Below, piece after piece: positions 1 through 8,697 of a DNA stretch of 64,000 nucleotides (the stretch's first letter is position 1; each line of letters starts with the position of its first letter). This stretch comes from Paraburkholderia susongensis (lineage in GTDB: Bacteria > Pseudomonadota > Gammaproteobacteria > Burkholderiales > Burkholderiaceae). Both the position numbers and the translations under genes were made by a program. The DNA lies in NCBI RefSeq assembly GCF_900177725.1, contig NZ_FXAT01000002.1, forward strand, positions 806,001 to 870,000, written 5' to 3'. The notes under the pieces are model-generated. The model had not been told where the DNA came from and ran no database searches. It worked only from the letters and a program-made list of their open reading frames with translations.

Positions 1-773
1 CGAGAAAGCCGATCGTGAGGCCGCACAAGGTCGAGCCGCCGCCGCCCGTCGCCGCGCCCGCGCCGCCGCCTCCCCCGCCGCCGCCGCTGATCGTGCTGCG
101 CACGATCGAGCGCAGCGAGGCGCGCACGCTGCTCGACAGCGAAGTGCAGAAGCCCGACGGCAAGGTGGTCGGCCGCGCGGTCGACATGACCACCGATGCG
201 GCCGGCAAGCCGCGCGAGATGGTCGTCAATCTGCAGGGCTTTCTCGGCGTCGGCGACCGCAAGGTGAACTTCCCGTGGAGCGCATTCCACTTCACGCCGA
301 GCGCGAAAACCGCACCGATCACGCTGAACGCGGCGGCTGTGCCGGCGACCACGGGCAAGTCCGATGCCGTGCAGTTGCCGCTGATCGACGCCACCGTCGA
401 GCGCGCGAACGGCGCGAAGGTGGGCCGCGTGATCGACGTGCTGATCGACGGCAATGCGCAGCCGCAGGCGGTCGTGCTCGACGTGAGCGGGATGGTCAGC
501 CCCGACCGGCGCACGATCGCCGCGAACTGGTCGGCGCTGCACTTCGTCACGCGCGACAAGGAACTGCATCCGCTGATCGATCTGAGCGACGCGCAGATCA
601 ACGCGGCGCCGCCCTACGCGAGCGACAAGCCGATCCGCGCGGTATCGCCGGCGCCACCCGCCGCGCCTGCCGTGTCCGCTGCTCCAGCCGCGTCGGCACC
701 ACCCGCTGCCGCCGCGGCGCCGGCGGCCGCCTCGAAGGCCGTGGCGGTTTCCAACGCACAGGCGGTCCGATGA
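1..773 (+). CDS. PRC-barrel domain protein, 5' end outside window
   Basis: The frame is open to the left edge of the window, so this is a partial gene; the GTG at 15 is unlikely to be its start. After a proline-rich linker there are two PRC-barrel-like repeats, each with a K-V-G-R core followed by a W-S-A-(L/F)-H-F ending (roughly residues 35-95 and 120-180 from position 15). The C-terminal 45 residues are low-complexity Ala/Pro. PRC-barrel proteins of this layout are usually secreted or membrane-anchored and of unknown function; a signal peptide would lie off the window. The stop overlaps the start of the downstream MFS gene by ATGA, so the two are probably translated together. Confidence 0.8.
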   Translation, partial: RKPIVRPHKVEPPPPVAAPAPPPPPPPPLIVLRTIERSEARTLLDSEVQKPDGKVVGRAVDMTTDAAGKPREMVVNLQGFLGVGDRKVNFPWSAFHFTPSAKTAPITLNAAAVPATTGKSDAVQLPLIDATVERANGAKVGRVIDVLIDGNAQPQAVVLDVSGMVSPDRRTIAANWSALHFVTRDKELHPLIDLSDAQINAAPPYASDKPIRAVSPAPPAAPAVSAAPAASAPPAAAAAPAAASKAVAVSNAQAVR

Positions 774-2035
774 CGGGCCGCACTCTGGTCACGGCGCGCA
801 GCCTGCGCGCGCTCGATTGGCTGAATTTCTTCGTCGCCAACGTGCAGACAGGCTTCGGGCCGTTCATCGCGTCGTATCTCGCGTCGCATAAATGGACCCA
901 GGGCGAGATCGGCATGGTGCTGTCGGTCGGGACCATCAGCGCGATGGTGAGCCAGGTGCCGGGCGGCGCCGCGGTCGACGCGCTGCGCAACAAGAAGGGT
1001 GCGGCCGCGTGGGCCATCATCGCGATCATCCTGAGCGCGGTGCTGCTCGCGGCGAGCCCGACCGTGCTGCCGGTGATCGCCGCCGAGGTGTTCCACGGCT
1101 TCGCGAGCTGCATGCTGACGCCGGCGCTCGCCGCGATCTCGTTCGCGCTCGTCGGGCGCGCGAATCTCGGCGACCGGCTCGGGCGCAACGCGCGCTGGGC
1201 GTCGATCGGCAGCGCGGTCGCGGCCGGTTTGATGGGTCTGTTCGGCGAATACTATTCGCCGCGCGCGGTGTTCTGGCTGACCGCCGCGCTCGCTGTCCCC
1301 GCGCTGATCGCGCTGTCGATGATCCAGCGCACCGACACGATCGAGCTGCCGAAGGCCGCGCCGACGCCGCAGCAGCTCGAGCGCCGCGAGAGCCTGCGCG
1401 CGTTGCTGCGCGACAGGCGCATGCTGCTGTTCGCGGCGTGCATCGTGCTGTTCCATCTGTCGAATGCGGCGATGCTGAACCTCGCCGCCGGCGAAGTGAC
1501 GGCCGGCATGGGCGACAACGTGCAGCTCGTGATCGCGGCGTGCATCATCGTGCCGCAGGCGATCGTCGCGATGATGTCACCGTGGGTCGGACGCTCGGCC
1601 GAACGCTGGGGGCGCCGGCCGATCCTGCTGCTCGGCTTCTCCGCGCTGCCGGTTCGCGCGCTGCTGTTCGCGGGCATCAGCAGTCCGTATCTGCTCGTGC
1701 CGGTGCAGGTGCTCGACGGCCTGAGCGCCGCGGTGTTCGGCGTGATGCTGCCGCTGATCGCCGCCGACGTGGCCGGCGACAAGGGCCGCTACAACCTGTG
1801 TATTGGTCTCTTCGGACTCGCGGCCGGCATCGGCGCGACGCTGAGCACGACGGCGGCGGGCTTCATCGCCGATCATTTCGGCAATGCGGTGAGCTTCTTC
1901 GGTCTCGCGGCAGCGGGCGCGCTCGCCGTGCTGCTCGTATGGGCGGCGATGCCCGAAACGCGCGACGCGACAGCCAGTAACGGCGACGGCGGCGACGCAC
2001 CGGTGACGGATCACGGAGAGTCGGCGCTGAGATGA
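770..2035 (+). CDS. MFS transporter
   Basis: A 421-residue major facilitator superfamily protein with about 12 hydrophobic segments and the inter-helix motif G-R-S-A-E-R-W-G-R-R-P in the second half, the usual MFS loop between TM8 and TM9. The ATG at 770 overlaps the TGA of the PRC-barrel gene. The reading frame continues further upstream, but that part is only the shadow of the upstream gene. The hydrophilic tail (about 20 residues after the last helix) is cytoplasmic. Substrate cannot be deduced. It is convergent with the next gene, leaving only 24 bp between the two stops. Confidence 0.85.
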   Translation: MTGRTLVTARSLRALDWLNFFVANVQTGFGPFIASYLASHKWTQGEIGMVLSVGTISAMVSQVPGGAAVDALRNKKGAAAWAIIAIILSAVLLAASPTVLPVIAAEVFHGFASCMLTPALAAISFALVGRANLGDRLGRNARWASIGSAVAAGLMGLFGEYYSPRAVFWLTAALAVPALIALSMIQRTDTIELPKAAPTPQQLERRESLRALLRDRRMLLFAACIVLFHLSNAAMLNLAAGEVTAGMGDNVQLVIAACIIVPQAIVAMMSPWVGRSAERWGRRPILLLGFSALPVRALLFAGISSPYLLVPVQVLDGLSAAVFGVMLPLIAADVAGDKGRYNLCIGLFGLAAGIGATLSTTAAGFIADHFGNAVSFFGLAAAGALAVLLVWAAMPETRDATASNGDGGDAPVTDHGESALR

Positions 2036-2059
2036 CCTCAACGCGCCGCCACGCTCACC

Positions 2060-3499
2060 TCAATCGATCGCCCGGCCCGCGGTCTCGCGCATGAACGGCA
2101 GCGGCAACAGCGACACGAGGCTGCAGCCGATCAGATACCAGGCCGGCGCGAGGTTGCTGCCGGAAATCTGGATCAGCCAGGTCGCGAAGAACTGCGCAAA
2201 GCCGCCGAAAATCGACACGCCGAGGCAGTAGACGATCGACATGCCGGTCGCGCGGATCGCACGCGGAAACAGCTCCGGCAGCATCACGATATTGGGCACG
2301 GCGGTGAACGTGACGAGCACCGCGAGCACCGCCACGACCGACAGCAGCACCGGCACCGTCGGCGACGCGTTGATCGCCATGAATGCCGGATAGACCGCCA
2401 GAATCAGCAGCACGCGCGACACCCACAGCACGCGCTTGCGGCCGATGCGATCGGACAGCGTGCCCGCGAACGGCGAGCAGATCACGGTGACCACCGCGCC
2501 GGTCCACGCGGCCCACAAGGCCGACACCATCGGCAGATGCAGGATGCGGATCGCGTAGGTCGACAGATAGAACAGCACGATGTAGTTCGCCGCCGTGCCG
2601 CCGATCGTCGTCAGCACACCGGTCGTGATCGAGCGGGCGTGATCGCGGAACAGGTCGCGGACCGGTTGCGAGGCGGGCTTCGCGGCAACCTGCGCGGCAT
2701 CTTCGACACCGGGCAGCGTCTCGTCGAGATGACGCCGGATATAGATGCCGATCGGCCCCATCGCCATGCCGATCACGAACGGCACGCGCCAGCCCCAGCT
2801 TTCGAGCGCGGTTTGGGACAACGTCGCGGCCAGCGCGACGCCGAGCAGCGACCCGCACACCGTGTTCAAGCCCTGGCTCACGAACTGCCAGCTGCCGTAG
2901 AAGCCACGCGTCTTGTCACTGCCGTATTCGAGCAGCAGCGAGGTCGATGCGCCGATCTCACCGCCCAGCGCAAAGCCCTGAATCAGCCGCGCGAGAATCA
3001 CGAGCAGCGGCGCGGCCACGCCGATCGCCGCATACGTCGGCGCAAACGCGATGATCGCGGAGCCGAGCGTCATCAGCCACAGCGTCAGGCTCATCGCCGC
3101 CTTGCGCCCCGCGCGATCCGCATAACCGCCGAGCACGACACCGCCCACCGGACGCATGATGAAGCCGACGCCGAACGTGCCGACCGCGAGCATCAGCTGC
3201 GCGAGCTGGCCTTCGACCGGGAAGTACAGCTTGCCGATGATCGTCGCGAAGAAGCTGTAGATCGTGAAATCGAAAAACTCGAGGCCGTTGCCGAGCGTGA
3301 TCGCGGCAATCGCCTTGGCCTGGTGCAGACGTTTTACGGGTTGCGTGCCTGGTTCGGCGGCGGCCGATGCGGTGGCCGACGTGGTGGCCGATGCACCGGC
3401 GAGATTCGCGCGGCCCTGCGCATCGAGCGCGTCGAGTGGGTCGAGCGAGTTGGCACCCGCGGGCCGCGGTGTGGCGGAATAGTCCATCTGTGTCTCCAT
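2060..3499 (-). CDS. MHS-family MFS transporter (metabolite:H+ symporter)
   Basis: A 479-residue permease. The N-terminal 55 residues are hydrophilic; TM1 then carries the G-N-G-L-E-F-F-D-F signature of the metabolite:H+ symporter family (citrate, shikimate and proline/betaine relatives). G-G-Y-A-D-R-A-G-R-K (after TM2) and G-T-L-S-D-R-I-G-R-K (after TM8) are the two MFS loop motifs. I start at ATG 3499; the frame is open further upstream, but that part runs into the inverted repeat. It lies 92 bp downstream of the M20 amidohydrolase in the same orientation, so it probably imports the amidohydrolase substrate or a related acid. Confidence 0.85.
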   Translation of the reverse strand: METQMDYSATPRPAGANSLDPLDALDAQGRANLAGASATTSATASAAAEPGTQPVKRLHQAKAIAAITLGNGLEFFDFTIYSFFATIIGKLYFPVEGQLAQLMLAVGTFGVGFIMRPVGGVVLGGYADRAGRKAAMSLTLWLMTLGSAIIAFAPTYAAIGVAAPLLVILARLIQGFALGGEIGASTSLLLEYGSDKTRGFYGSWQFVSQGLNTVCGSLLGVALAATLSQTALESWGWRVPFVIGMAMGPIGIYIRRHLDETLPGVEDAAQVAAKPASQPVRDLFRDHARSITTGVLTTIGGTAANYIVLFYLSTYAIRILHLPMVSALWAAWTGAVVTVICSPFAGTLSDRIGRKRVLWVSRVLLILAVYPAFMAINASPTVPVLLSVVAVLAVLVTFTAVPNIVMLPELFPRAIRATGMSIVYCLGVSIFGGFAQFFATWLIQISGSNLAPAWYLIGCSLVSLLPLPFMRETAGRAID

Positions 3500-3528
3500 C
3501 GTGTTCTTCCTGCGGCGCAAAGCGCTCG

Positions 3529-3580
3529 CGCGGGCCGTCGCCACGAGCCGCTCGCGCGCGGCTTGCGGCGACGGCCCGCG
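3529..3580. repeat. Nested inverted repeat between amidohydrolase and transporter genes
   Basis: CGCGGGCCGTCGCC at 3529-3542 is repeated exactly in inverse at 3567-3580. Inside the loop AGCCGC (3545-3550) pairs with GCGGCT (3558-3563). The composite stem would be very stable. There is no T-run on either side, so it is more like an mRNA-stabilising or processing hairpin within the operon than a terminator. Confidence 0.7.
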
Positions 3581-3591
3581 ACACCCCCGCG

Positions 3592-4764
3592 TCAAACCAG
3601 AAACGTCTGCGTGAGCTTCACCCAGTAAGCCGCGCCGGTGGCGAGGCAATCGTCGTTGAAGTCGTAGCCGGGGTTATGCACCATGCAGCCGCCCTCGCCG
3701 TCGCCATTGCCGATGATGAGGTAGCTGCCCGCGCAGCGTTCGAGCAGGAATGCAAAGTCTTCGCTGCCGGTGAGCGGCTGCATCTCGCGGATCAGACCAT
3801 CCTCGCCGAGCCAGTCGAGCGCGACCTGGCGCGCGAGCGCGGTCATTTCCGCATCGTTGACGAGCACCGGATAGCGGCGCTGATAGTCGACCTCGGCGCG
3901 CGCGCCGAACACGGCCGCCTGCGCGGTCGCGACTGCCGTGATGCGCTCCTGCAGATAGTCGCGCACCTCGGGCCGCAGCGCGCGCACCGACAGGCGCATC
4001 TCGGCCGTCTCCGGAATCACGTTCGGCGCTTCGCCCGCGTGAATCGCGCCGACCGTGATGATCGCCATGTCGAGCGGCGCGATGTTGCGCGACACGATGG
4101 ACTGCAACGCGAGCACGATCTGCGCGCACACGACGACCGGATCGACCGCCTTGTGCGGCACCGCGCCGTGACCGCCGCGCCCCGTCACCGTAATGACGAC
4201 CGTATCCGACGAGGCCATGAACGAGCCCGGCAGGAAGCCGAACTTGCCGGTCGGAAAGCCCGGCATGTTGTGCATCGCGAACACGGCGTCGCACGGGAAG
4301 CGCTCGAACAGGCCGTCCTCGAGCATCTTCTTCGCTCCGGCGAGACCTTCTTCAGCCGGCTGGAAAATCAGATTCAAGGTACCGTCGAAGCATTTCTCGC
4401 GCGCCAGATGCTTCGCCGCCGCAAGCAGCATCGCCGTGTGGCCGTCGTGGCCGCATGCGTGCATCTTGCCGGGCACCTTGCTCGCGTACGGCAGGCCGGT
4501 GGTTTCGTGAATCGGCAGCGCGTCCATGTCGGCGCGCAGGCCCAGCCGGCGCGTGCCGTTACCCACTTTCAACTGGCCGACCACGCCGGTCTGCCCCATG
4601 CCGCGCTGCACCGTATAGCCCCACGCCTGCAGGCGCTCGGCGACCAGATCGCTGGTTGCGAACTCCTCGTAGGCCAGTTCCGGCTGCGCGTGGATACTGC
4701 GCCGCAGCGCGATCATTTCGTCTTCGAGTTCGGCGATGCCCGCCGGAATGACCATCGTGTTCAC
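3592..4764 (-). CDS. M20D family amidohydrolase (hippurate hydrolase-like)
   Basis: A 390-residue M20-family metallohydrolase that would cleave the amide bond of an N-acyl amino acid or similar conjugate. Metal and catalytic motifs are intact: M-H-A-C-G-H-D-G-H (C104, H106), Q-P-A-E-E-G (E138/E139), H165 in M-H-N-M-P-G, the dimerisation-domain G-R-G-G-H-G-A-V-P-H, and H-N-P-G-Y-D-F-N-D near the C terminus. Length matches the family. No signal peptide, so cytoplasmic. It is the first gene of a two-gene unit with the MHS transporter and is divergent from a LysR gene. The exact acyl-amino acid substrate is not inferable. Confidence 0.88.
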   Translation of the reverse strand: MNTMVIPAGIAELEDEMIALRRSIHAQPELAYEEFATSDLVAERLQAWGYTVQRGMGQTGVVGQLKVGNGTRRLGLRADMDALPIHETTGLPYASKVPGKMHACGHDGHTAMLLAAAKHLAREKCFDGTLNLIFQPAEEGLAGAKKMLEDGLFERFPCDAVFAMHNMPGFPTGKFGFLPGSFMASSDTVVITVTGRGGHGAVPHKAVDPVVVCAQIVLALQSIVSRNIAPLDMAIITVGAIHAGEAPNVIPETAEMRLSVRALRPEVRDYLQERITAVATAQAAVFGARAEVDYQRRYPVLVNDAEMTALARQVALDWLGEDGLIREMQPLTGSEDFAFLLERCAGSYLIIGNGDGEGGCMVHNPGYDFNDDCLATGAAYWVKLTQTFLV

Positions 4765-4843
4765 GTACCGTCTCCTTCCATGTCAACGTGAACCGAGCAT
4801 AACCACGCCGATATTCCGGCGGCAGGCGTAGAATCGTTGCGGC

Positions 4844-4873
4844 GGCAACCGGTGGTTGCCACTCCGGGTTGCC
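4844..4873. promoter_or_regulatory. Candidate LysR operator, GGCAACC-N3-GGTTGCC plus third half-site
   Basis: GGCAACC (4844-4850) and GGTTGCC (4854-4860) form a perfect palindrome with a 3-bp spacer, and a second GGTTGCC follows at 4867-4873, 13 bp further on. It sits in the 156-bp gap between the divergent amidohydrolase and LysR genes, where a LysR autoregulatory and activation site is expected. Assignment to this regulator is inference. Confidence 0.5.
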
Positions 4874-4920
4874 ACTAGGGGATCGCTTCCCCGCTTGCCA
4901 CGATCGGGCGGCTCAGTCAG

Positions 4921-5871
4921 ATGAAACTGCATCAACTCAATACGCTCGCGGCGATTGCCGATACCGGCAGCATCCGGGCCGCCGCCCGCTCGCTGGGACT
5001 TTCGCCGGCCGCCGTGACGAAGGCGATGCGCGAACTCGAAGCCGACCTGCACGCGCCGCTCGTCGTGCGCGGCGCGAGCGGCGTCGCGTTCACCGAATTC
5101 GGCCGCGCGCTCGTCGTGCATGCGCGGCTCGTGCTCGGTCAACTGCAGCGCGCGGAAGCCGAGATCGAGGCGTTGCGCGGCACGGTCGCGGGCAAGCTGT
5201 CGATCGGCGTGACGCCGTGGGTCGCGCTGACCTTCCTGCCGCCTGCCGTGCAGCGCTTTCGCCAGCGCATGCCGGACGTGCAGCTGGAATTCTTCGAGGG
5301 TCTGCTCGCGGTCGTGCAGCCGCGCCTGCGCGACGGCAGCCTCGATTTCTCGATCGGCCGGCCGCCGCCCGCTTCGCCGCAGTCGGAATTTCACAACGTG
5401 CCGCTCTTTTCGACGCATTCGGCGGTCGTCGCGCGGCGCGATCATCCGAAGGCCGGTTGCCGCACGCTGCTCGAACTCGAACACGCGGAATGGGTGCTGA
5501 ACTGGGACCCCGCCAGCCGCGAGTCGATGGCGGACAATCTGTTCCGCAAGCGCGGCATGCGCGTGCCGGGCACGATCCTGCTCGCGCATTCGCTCGCGAT
5601 CGTGCTCGGTCTGCTCGCGCGCACGGACATGCTGAGCATCTTCCCGTGGCCGCTCGTCGAAGTGACGCTCGCGAAGGAAAACCTGTGGGCGTTGCCGCTG
5701 CGCGAGACGGTCGACGAAACCATCGTCAGCATCACGTCGCGCCGCGGCGCGCCGGTGAGCCCTGCGGCCACCTGTTTTCTCGACTGCCTGCGCGAGACGA
5801 TCGACGAAGGCGCGCGCTCGCAGGACCCTGAGCAACGCCGGCTGTTTCATTCGATCGAGCTGCTGCTGTAG
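4921..5871 (+). CDS. LysR-family transcriptional regulator
   Basis: A 316-residue LTTR. The N-terminal winged helix-turn-helix (residues 1-60, starting M-K-L-H-Q-L-N-T-L-A-A-I-A-D-T-G-S) is typical, followed by a co-inducer-binding domain to about residue 300. It is transcribed divergently from the amidohydrolase/MHS transporter operon and probably controls it in response to the imported substrate. The shared intergenic region holds a GGCAACC palindrome. Confidence 0.88.
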   Translation: MKLHQLNTLAAIADTGSIRAAARSLGLSPAAVTKAMRELEADLHAPLVVRGASGVAFTEFGRALVVHARLVLGQLQRAEAEIEALRGTVAGKLSIGVTPWVALTFLPPAVQRFRQRMPDVQLEFFEGLLAVVQPRLRDGSLDFSIGRPPPASPQSEFHNVPLFSTHSAVVARRDHPKAGCRTLLELEHAEWVLNWDPASRESMADNLFRKRGMRVPGTILLAHSLAIVLGLLARTDMLSIFPWPLVEVTLAKENLWALPLRETVDETIVSITSRRGAPVSPAATCFLDCLRETIDEGARSQDPEQRRLFHSIELLL

Positions 5872-5934
5872 TTCGCGAGTCCTTCATGAGCCCGTCGTGA
5901 GCCCGTCGTGAACCCATCTCGGCTTCGCGTCGGA

Positions 5935-6828
5935 TCAGTCGAGAAACTCCACCGCGCGCTTTCTCAGCATCGCGCTGAAGTCGTCGAGCCAGCCGATCGA
6001 CAAACGCCAGCTCTGCCAGTACAGATCGACGTCGATGTGCTTGCCTCGCGCGATTTCCACCAGTTCGCCGCGCGCCAGGTGCCCTGCCACCATCCGCTCG
6101 GGACACATGCCCCAGCCGAGGCTCATCACGCATGCGCGCAAAAAACCGGCGACGTGCGGAATCCAGTGCAGCGGCGGATCGAGTTCCGCGCGCGTGATGC
6201 GCCGCATGAAGCGCTTCTGCAGCTGATCCTTCGGATTGAAGTCGACACACGGCGTGCGCCGCAAGCTCTCGCGCGTGACGCCGTCGGCGAAATAGCGCTC
6301 ACGAAACGCGGGCGAGCAGACCGCGAGATAGCGCATGCGCCCGAGCCGCGTCGAGCGGCAACCCTGCACCGGTTCGGCCTGCGTCGTGATGGCGCCCTGC
6401 ACGCTGCCGTCGCGAATCCGCTGCGCGGTGTAGTCCTGATCGTCGATCACGAGATCGAGCAGCATCTCGCGTTCGACGCAAAACGGCGCGACCGCGTCGA
6501 TGAACCACGTGCCGACGCTGTCGTCGTTGACGGCCACACGAAGCGCCGGCCACGCTTCGACGAGCGCGCCGGGCAGCGCCGGCAGCCGGCCGTTCAGCTC
6601 CGCTTCGAGCAGTTGCACGCGCTCGGTATGGCGGCACAGCAGCGCGCCCGAGGTCGTCGCGACGCACGGCTGGCCGCGCTTCACGAGCACGCTGCCGACC
6701 CGCTCCTCGAGCAGCTTGACCCGCTGCGACACCGCGGACGGCGTGATATTGAGTTCGCTCGCGGCACGGTCGAACGAGCCGTGGCGCACCACGGCGGCCA
6801 GCGCATCGAGCAGCGCATAGTCCAGCAT
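5935..6828 (-). CDS. argP: LysR-type regulator ArgP
   Basis: A 297-residue LTTR closely resembling ArgP/LysG (IciA). The start M-L-D-Y-A-L-L-D-A-L-A-A-V-V and the HTH segment S-E-L-N-I-T-P-S-A-V-S-Q-R are typical. In E. coli and Corynebacterium this protein senses lysine and arginine and activates the divergent exporter gene. Here the divergent neighbour 122 bp away is an ArgO/LysE-type exporter, which supports the assignment strongly. The intergenic region is AT-rich and contains a perfect CTTAAT palindrome. Confidence 0.92.
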   Translation of the reverse strand: MLDYALLDALAAVVRHGSFDRAASELNITPSAVSQRVKLLEERVGSVLVKRGQPCVATTSGALLCRHTERVQLLEAELNGRLPALPGALVEAWPALRVAVNDDSVGTWFIDAVAPFCVEREMLLDLVIDDQDYTAQRIRDGSVQGAITTQAEPVQGCRSTRLGRMRYLAVCSPAFRERYFADGVTRESLRRTPCVDFNPKDQLQKRFMRRITRAELDPPLHWIPHVAGFLRACVMSLGWGMCPERMVAGHLARGELVEIARGKHIDVDLYWQSWRLSIGWLDDFSAMLRKRAVEFLD

Positions 6829-6836
6829 TAGCGTTC

Positions 6837-6852
6837 CTTAATCTGCATTAAG
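6837..6852. promoter_or_regulatory. ArgP-type operator palindrome in argP-argO intergenic region
   Basis: CTTAATCTGCATTAAG is a perfect 6-bp inverted repeat around a 4-bp centre, 8 bp from the argP start, followed by an AT-rich stretch (6853-6875). It fits the T-N11-A type of LysR site and the AT-rich binding region known for ArgP upstream of argO. Confidence 0.6.
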
Positions 6853-6950
6853 TAAATTAGCTTCTCTTATGAACCGCAAAACCGCAGACTAGCGCTGTTC
6901 GATTTTTCCGTCTATCCCCCTCTTCCCCTTTCTCCGTCTTTGGACCGTTT

Positions 6951-7580
6951 ATGAACTGGCTGTCCTTTTCTCATGGCGCTGCCCTGTGCGCATCGCTGAT
7001 CGTGACGATCGGCGCGCAGAACGCCTTCGTGCTGCGTCAGGGCATCATGCGCTCGCATGTCGGCAAGATCGTGCTGCTGTGCACGCTGTCGGATTTCATT
7101 CTGATCGGCGCGGGCGTCGGCGGAGCGTCGGTGCTGATGGAGCGCTACCCGAGGTTCGTGCACGCGATGCTGTATGTCGGGCTTGCGTATCTCGCATGGT
7201 TCGGCATCAGCGCGCTGCGCCGCGCGGTCCGGCCGGGGCATGCGGTGCTCGATGGATCGGCAGGTGACACCACGCACGGTACGCCGTCCACGCAACGCGC
7301 GCTGCCCATCGTGCTCATGACGCTCGCGTTCACGTGGCTCAATCCGCACGTGTATCTGGACACTTTCCTGCTGATCGGCACGGCCGGTGCGCGCGAGCCG
7401 CAAGGCGCGCGGCTCGCGTTCGCACTCGGTGCGATGGCGGTCAGCGCGGTCTGGTTCGTCGGCCTCGGCTATGGCGCGCGCCTGCTCGCGCCGCTGTTTC
7501 GCCGCGCGACTGCGTGGCGCGTGCTCGATGGCGCGATCGGCAGCATGGTGCTGCTGCTGGCGGTGACGCAGTTGCGTTGA
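6951..7580 (+). CDS. argO: LysE/ArgO family amino acid exporter
   Basis: A 209-residue inner-membrane exporter of the LysE superfamily with about six hydrophobic helices. The hallmark segment T-I-G-A-Q-N-A-F-V-L-R-Q-G is at residues 20-32, and the conserved T-W-L-N-P-H-V-Y-L-D-T in the middle helix is present. It would export L-arginine and/or L-lysine. Divergent from argP, the standard arrangement for this regulator-exporter pair. Confidence 0.92.
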   Translation: MNWLSFSHGAALCASLIVTIGAQNAFVLRQGIMRSHVGKIVLLCTLSDFILIGAGVGGASVLMERYPRFVHAMLYVGLAYLAWFGISALRRAVRPGHAVLDGSAGDTTHGTPSTQRALPIVLMTLAFTWLNPHVYLDTFLLIGTAGAREPQGARLAFALGAMAVSAVWFVGLGYGARLLAPLFRRATAWRVLDGAIGSMVLLLAVTQLR

Positions 7581-7656
7581 GCACGGTTGCGATCAACCGC
7601 GAACAGCGCCTCGAACGTTCTTCGGCCCGGGGCGCACAACGCCCTGGCCGTCCGCG

Positions 7657-8154
7657 CTACACGTTTGCGTCGAGCGCGATGGCCTCGGCAAGATCGGCGA
7701 TCCGCGATTCGGCGAATACACGAATACCGTGCTGCCGCAGCAGCGTCGCGGTGACACCCTCGGCCTCATGCGTCGCGCCGCTGAAACTCCCGTCATGGAT
7801 GAACGTACTGCCGCACGACGGACTGCCATCGGCGAGCAACGCATAGCGGCAGTTCTCCGCTTGCGCGCGCTGCAACGCATAGCGCGCGCCTGCAATGAAA
7901 AGCGCACTCACGTCCGCGCCTGTGTTGTCGTAAATCGACGCAGCGTGATTCAGCACATCGACGCCGCCGCGGCGCAATTCGATTTCCGCGGGCGGCCGCG
8001 GAGTCGGCAATCCGGCCGCCACCTCCGGACACACGATCACGAGACGGCCTTCGTCGCGCCAGCGCGCGAGCCACGCATCGCGTACGGTTCGAGCCGCGCC
8101 GTTATAGCGGACCGGATGCCCGGCAAGACAGGCGCTGACCAGAATTTTCAACAT
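7657..8154 (-). CDS. DUF523 family protein
   Basis: A 165-residue DUF523 protein. The family pattern is complete: M-L-K-I-L-V-S-A-C-L-A-G at the N terminus, V-R-Y-N-G, C-P-E-V-A-A-G-L-P-T-P-R-P-P-A-E, and S-P-S-C-G. The conserved cysteines (residues 9, 43 and the S-C-G cysteine near 113) suggest metal or Fe-S binding. The family function is not settled. ATG 8154 gives the conserved N terminus. It is convergent with argO. Confidence 0.85.
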   Translation of the reverse strand: MLKILVSACLAGHPVRYNGAARTVRDAWLARWRDEGRLVIVCPEVAAGLPTPRPPAEIELRRGGVDVLNHAASIYDNTGADVSALFIAGARYALQRAQAENCRYALLADGSPSCGSTFIHDGSFSGATHEAEGVTATLLRQHGIRVFAESRIADLAEAIALDANV

Positions 8155-8369
8155 GATGGTGCGTGCTCGATGAGTACTCGATTCGTGCCCGATGAGTGCG
8201 CCCTGGCGGGCGCCGCTCGGGTGAATAGGCTTCAGGGCATCGATTGTAATGAAGCTGGGCACACCTATTGCTGAAATCCGCTTGCCGGCACCTCACCCGT
8301 GAAGGCATGAAACGCCTGCCACGGGCCGCCGTTTCAACGTCATTTCAACAATCCACCGGTGGAGGCACC

Positions 8370-8531
8370 ATGCTTCGATACGCTGTCATTTTCTTCATCA
8401 TCGCCATCATCGCCGCGGTGTTCGGCTTTGGCGGCATCGCCGCAGGCGCGACGGAAATCGCCAAGGTGCTGTTCTTCATCTTCGTGGTGATCTTCCTCGT
8501 CACCCTGCTAATGGGCGTGATTCGACGCTGA
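8370..8531 (+). CDS. DUF1328 small membrane protein
   Basis: A 53-residue protein with two hydrophobic helices (residues 3-20 and 30-50), matching the YtjA/DUF1328 family of short proteobacterial membrane proteins. The start ATG 8370 follows a good GGAGG ribosome-binding site; the frame is open further upstream but without the family match. These proteins are commonly stress- or stationary-phase-expressed; function unknown. Confidence 0.85.
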   Translation: MLRYAVIFFIIAIIAAVFGFGGIAAGATEIAKVLFFIFVVIFLVTLLMGVIRR

Positions 8532-8697
8532 CCGTTGCAGGCAGCGCCGAGGTGTATCTACGCCTGCCCGATGCGCTCCGGCAGCGCCCCGTTGCAATAC
8601 TTGCCCGCATCGTATTGCAATAGTTGCCGCCGCATCGGGCTTCCTCCTGTTTTTGCGAACTTTTCCGCTCACATCCTGTAGCGCATCGAGCGCGGCG
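8532..8697. other. Short gap with repeated TTGCAATA segments
   Basis: TTGCAATACTTGCC and TTGCAATAGTTGCC occur about 23 bp apart (8592-8630) between the DUF1328 gene and the convergent acetyltransferase gene. They may be an imperfect stem or a binding site; no function is assigned. Confidence 0.3.

Noticed and set aside
275..769. Upstream extension of the first MFS gene
   Set aside because: It runs through the PRC-barrel gene in another frame; ATG 770 with the ATGA overlap is the better start.
5881..5916. Short direct repeats GAGCCCGTCGT after the first LysR gene
   Set aside because: Three imperfect copies of a short GC-rich word; too short and GC-biased to interpret.
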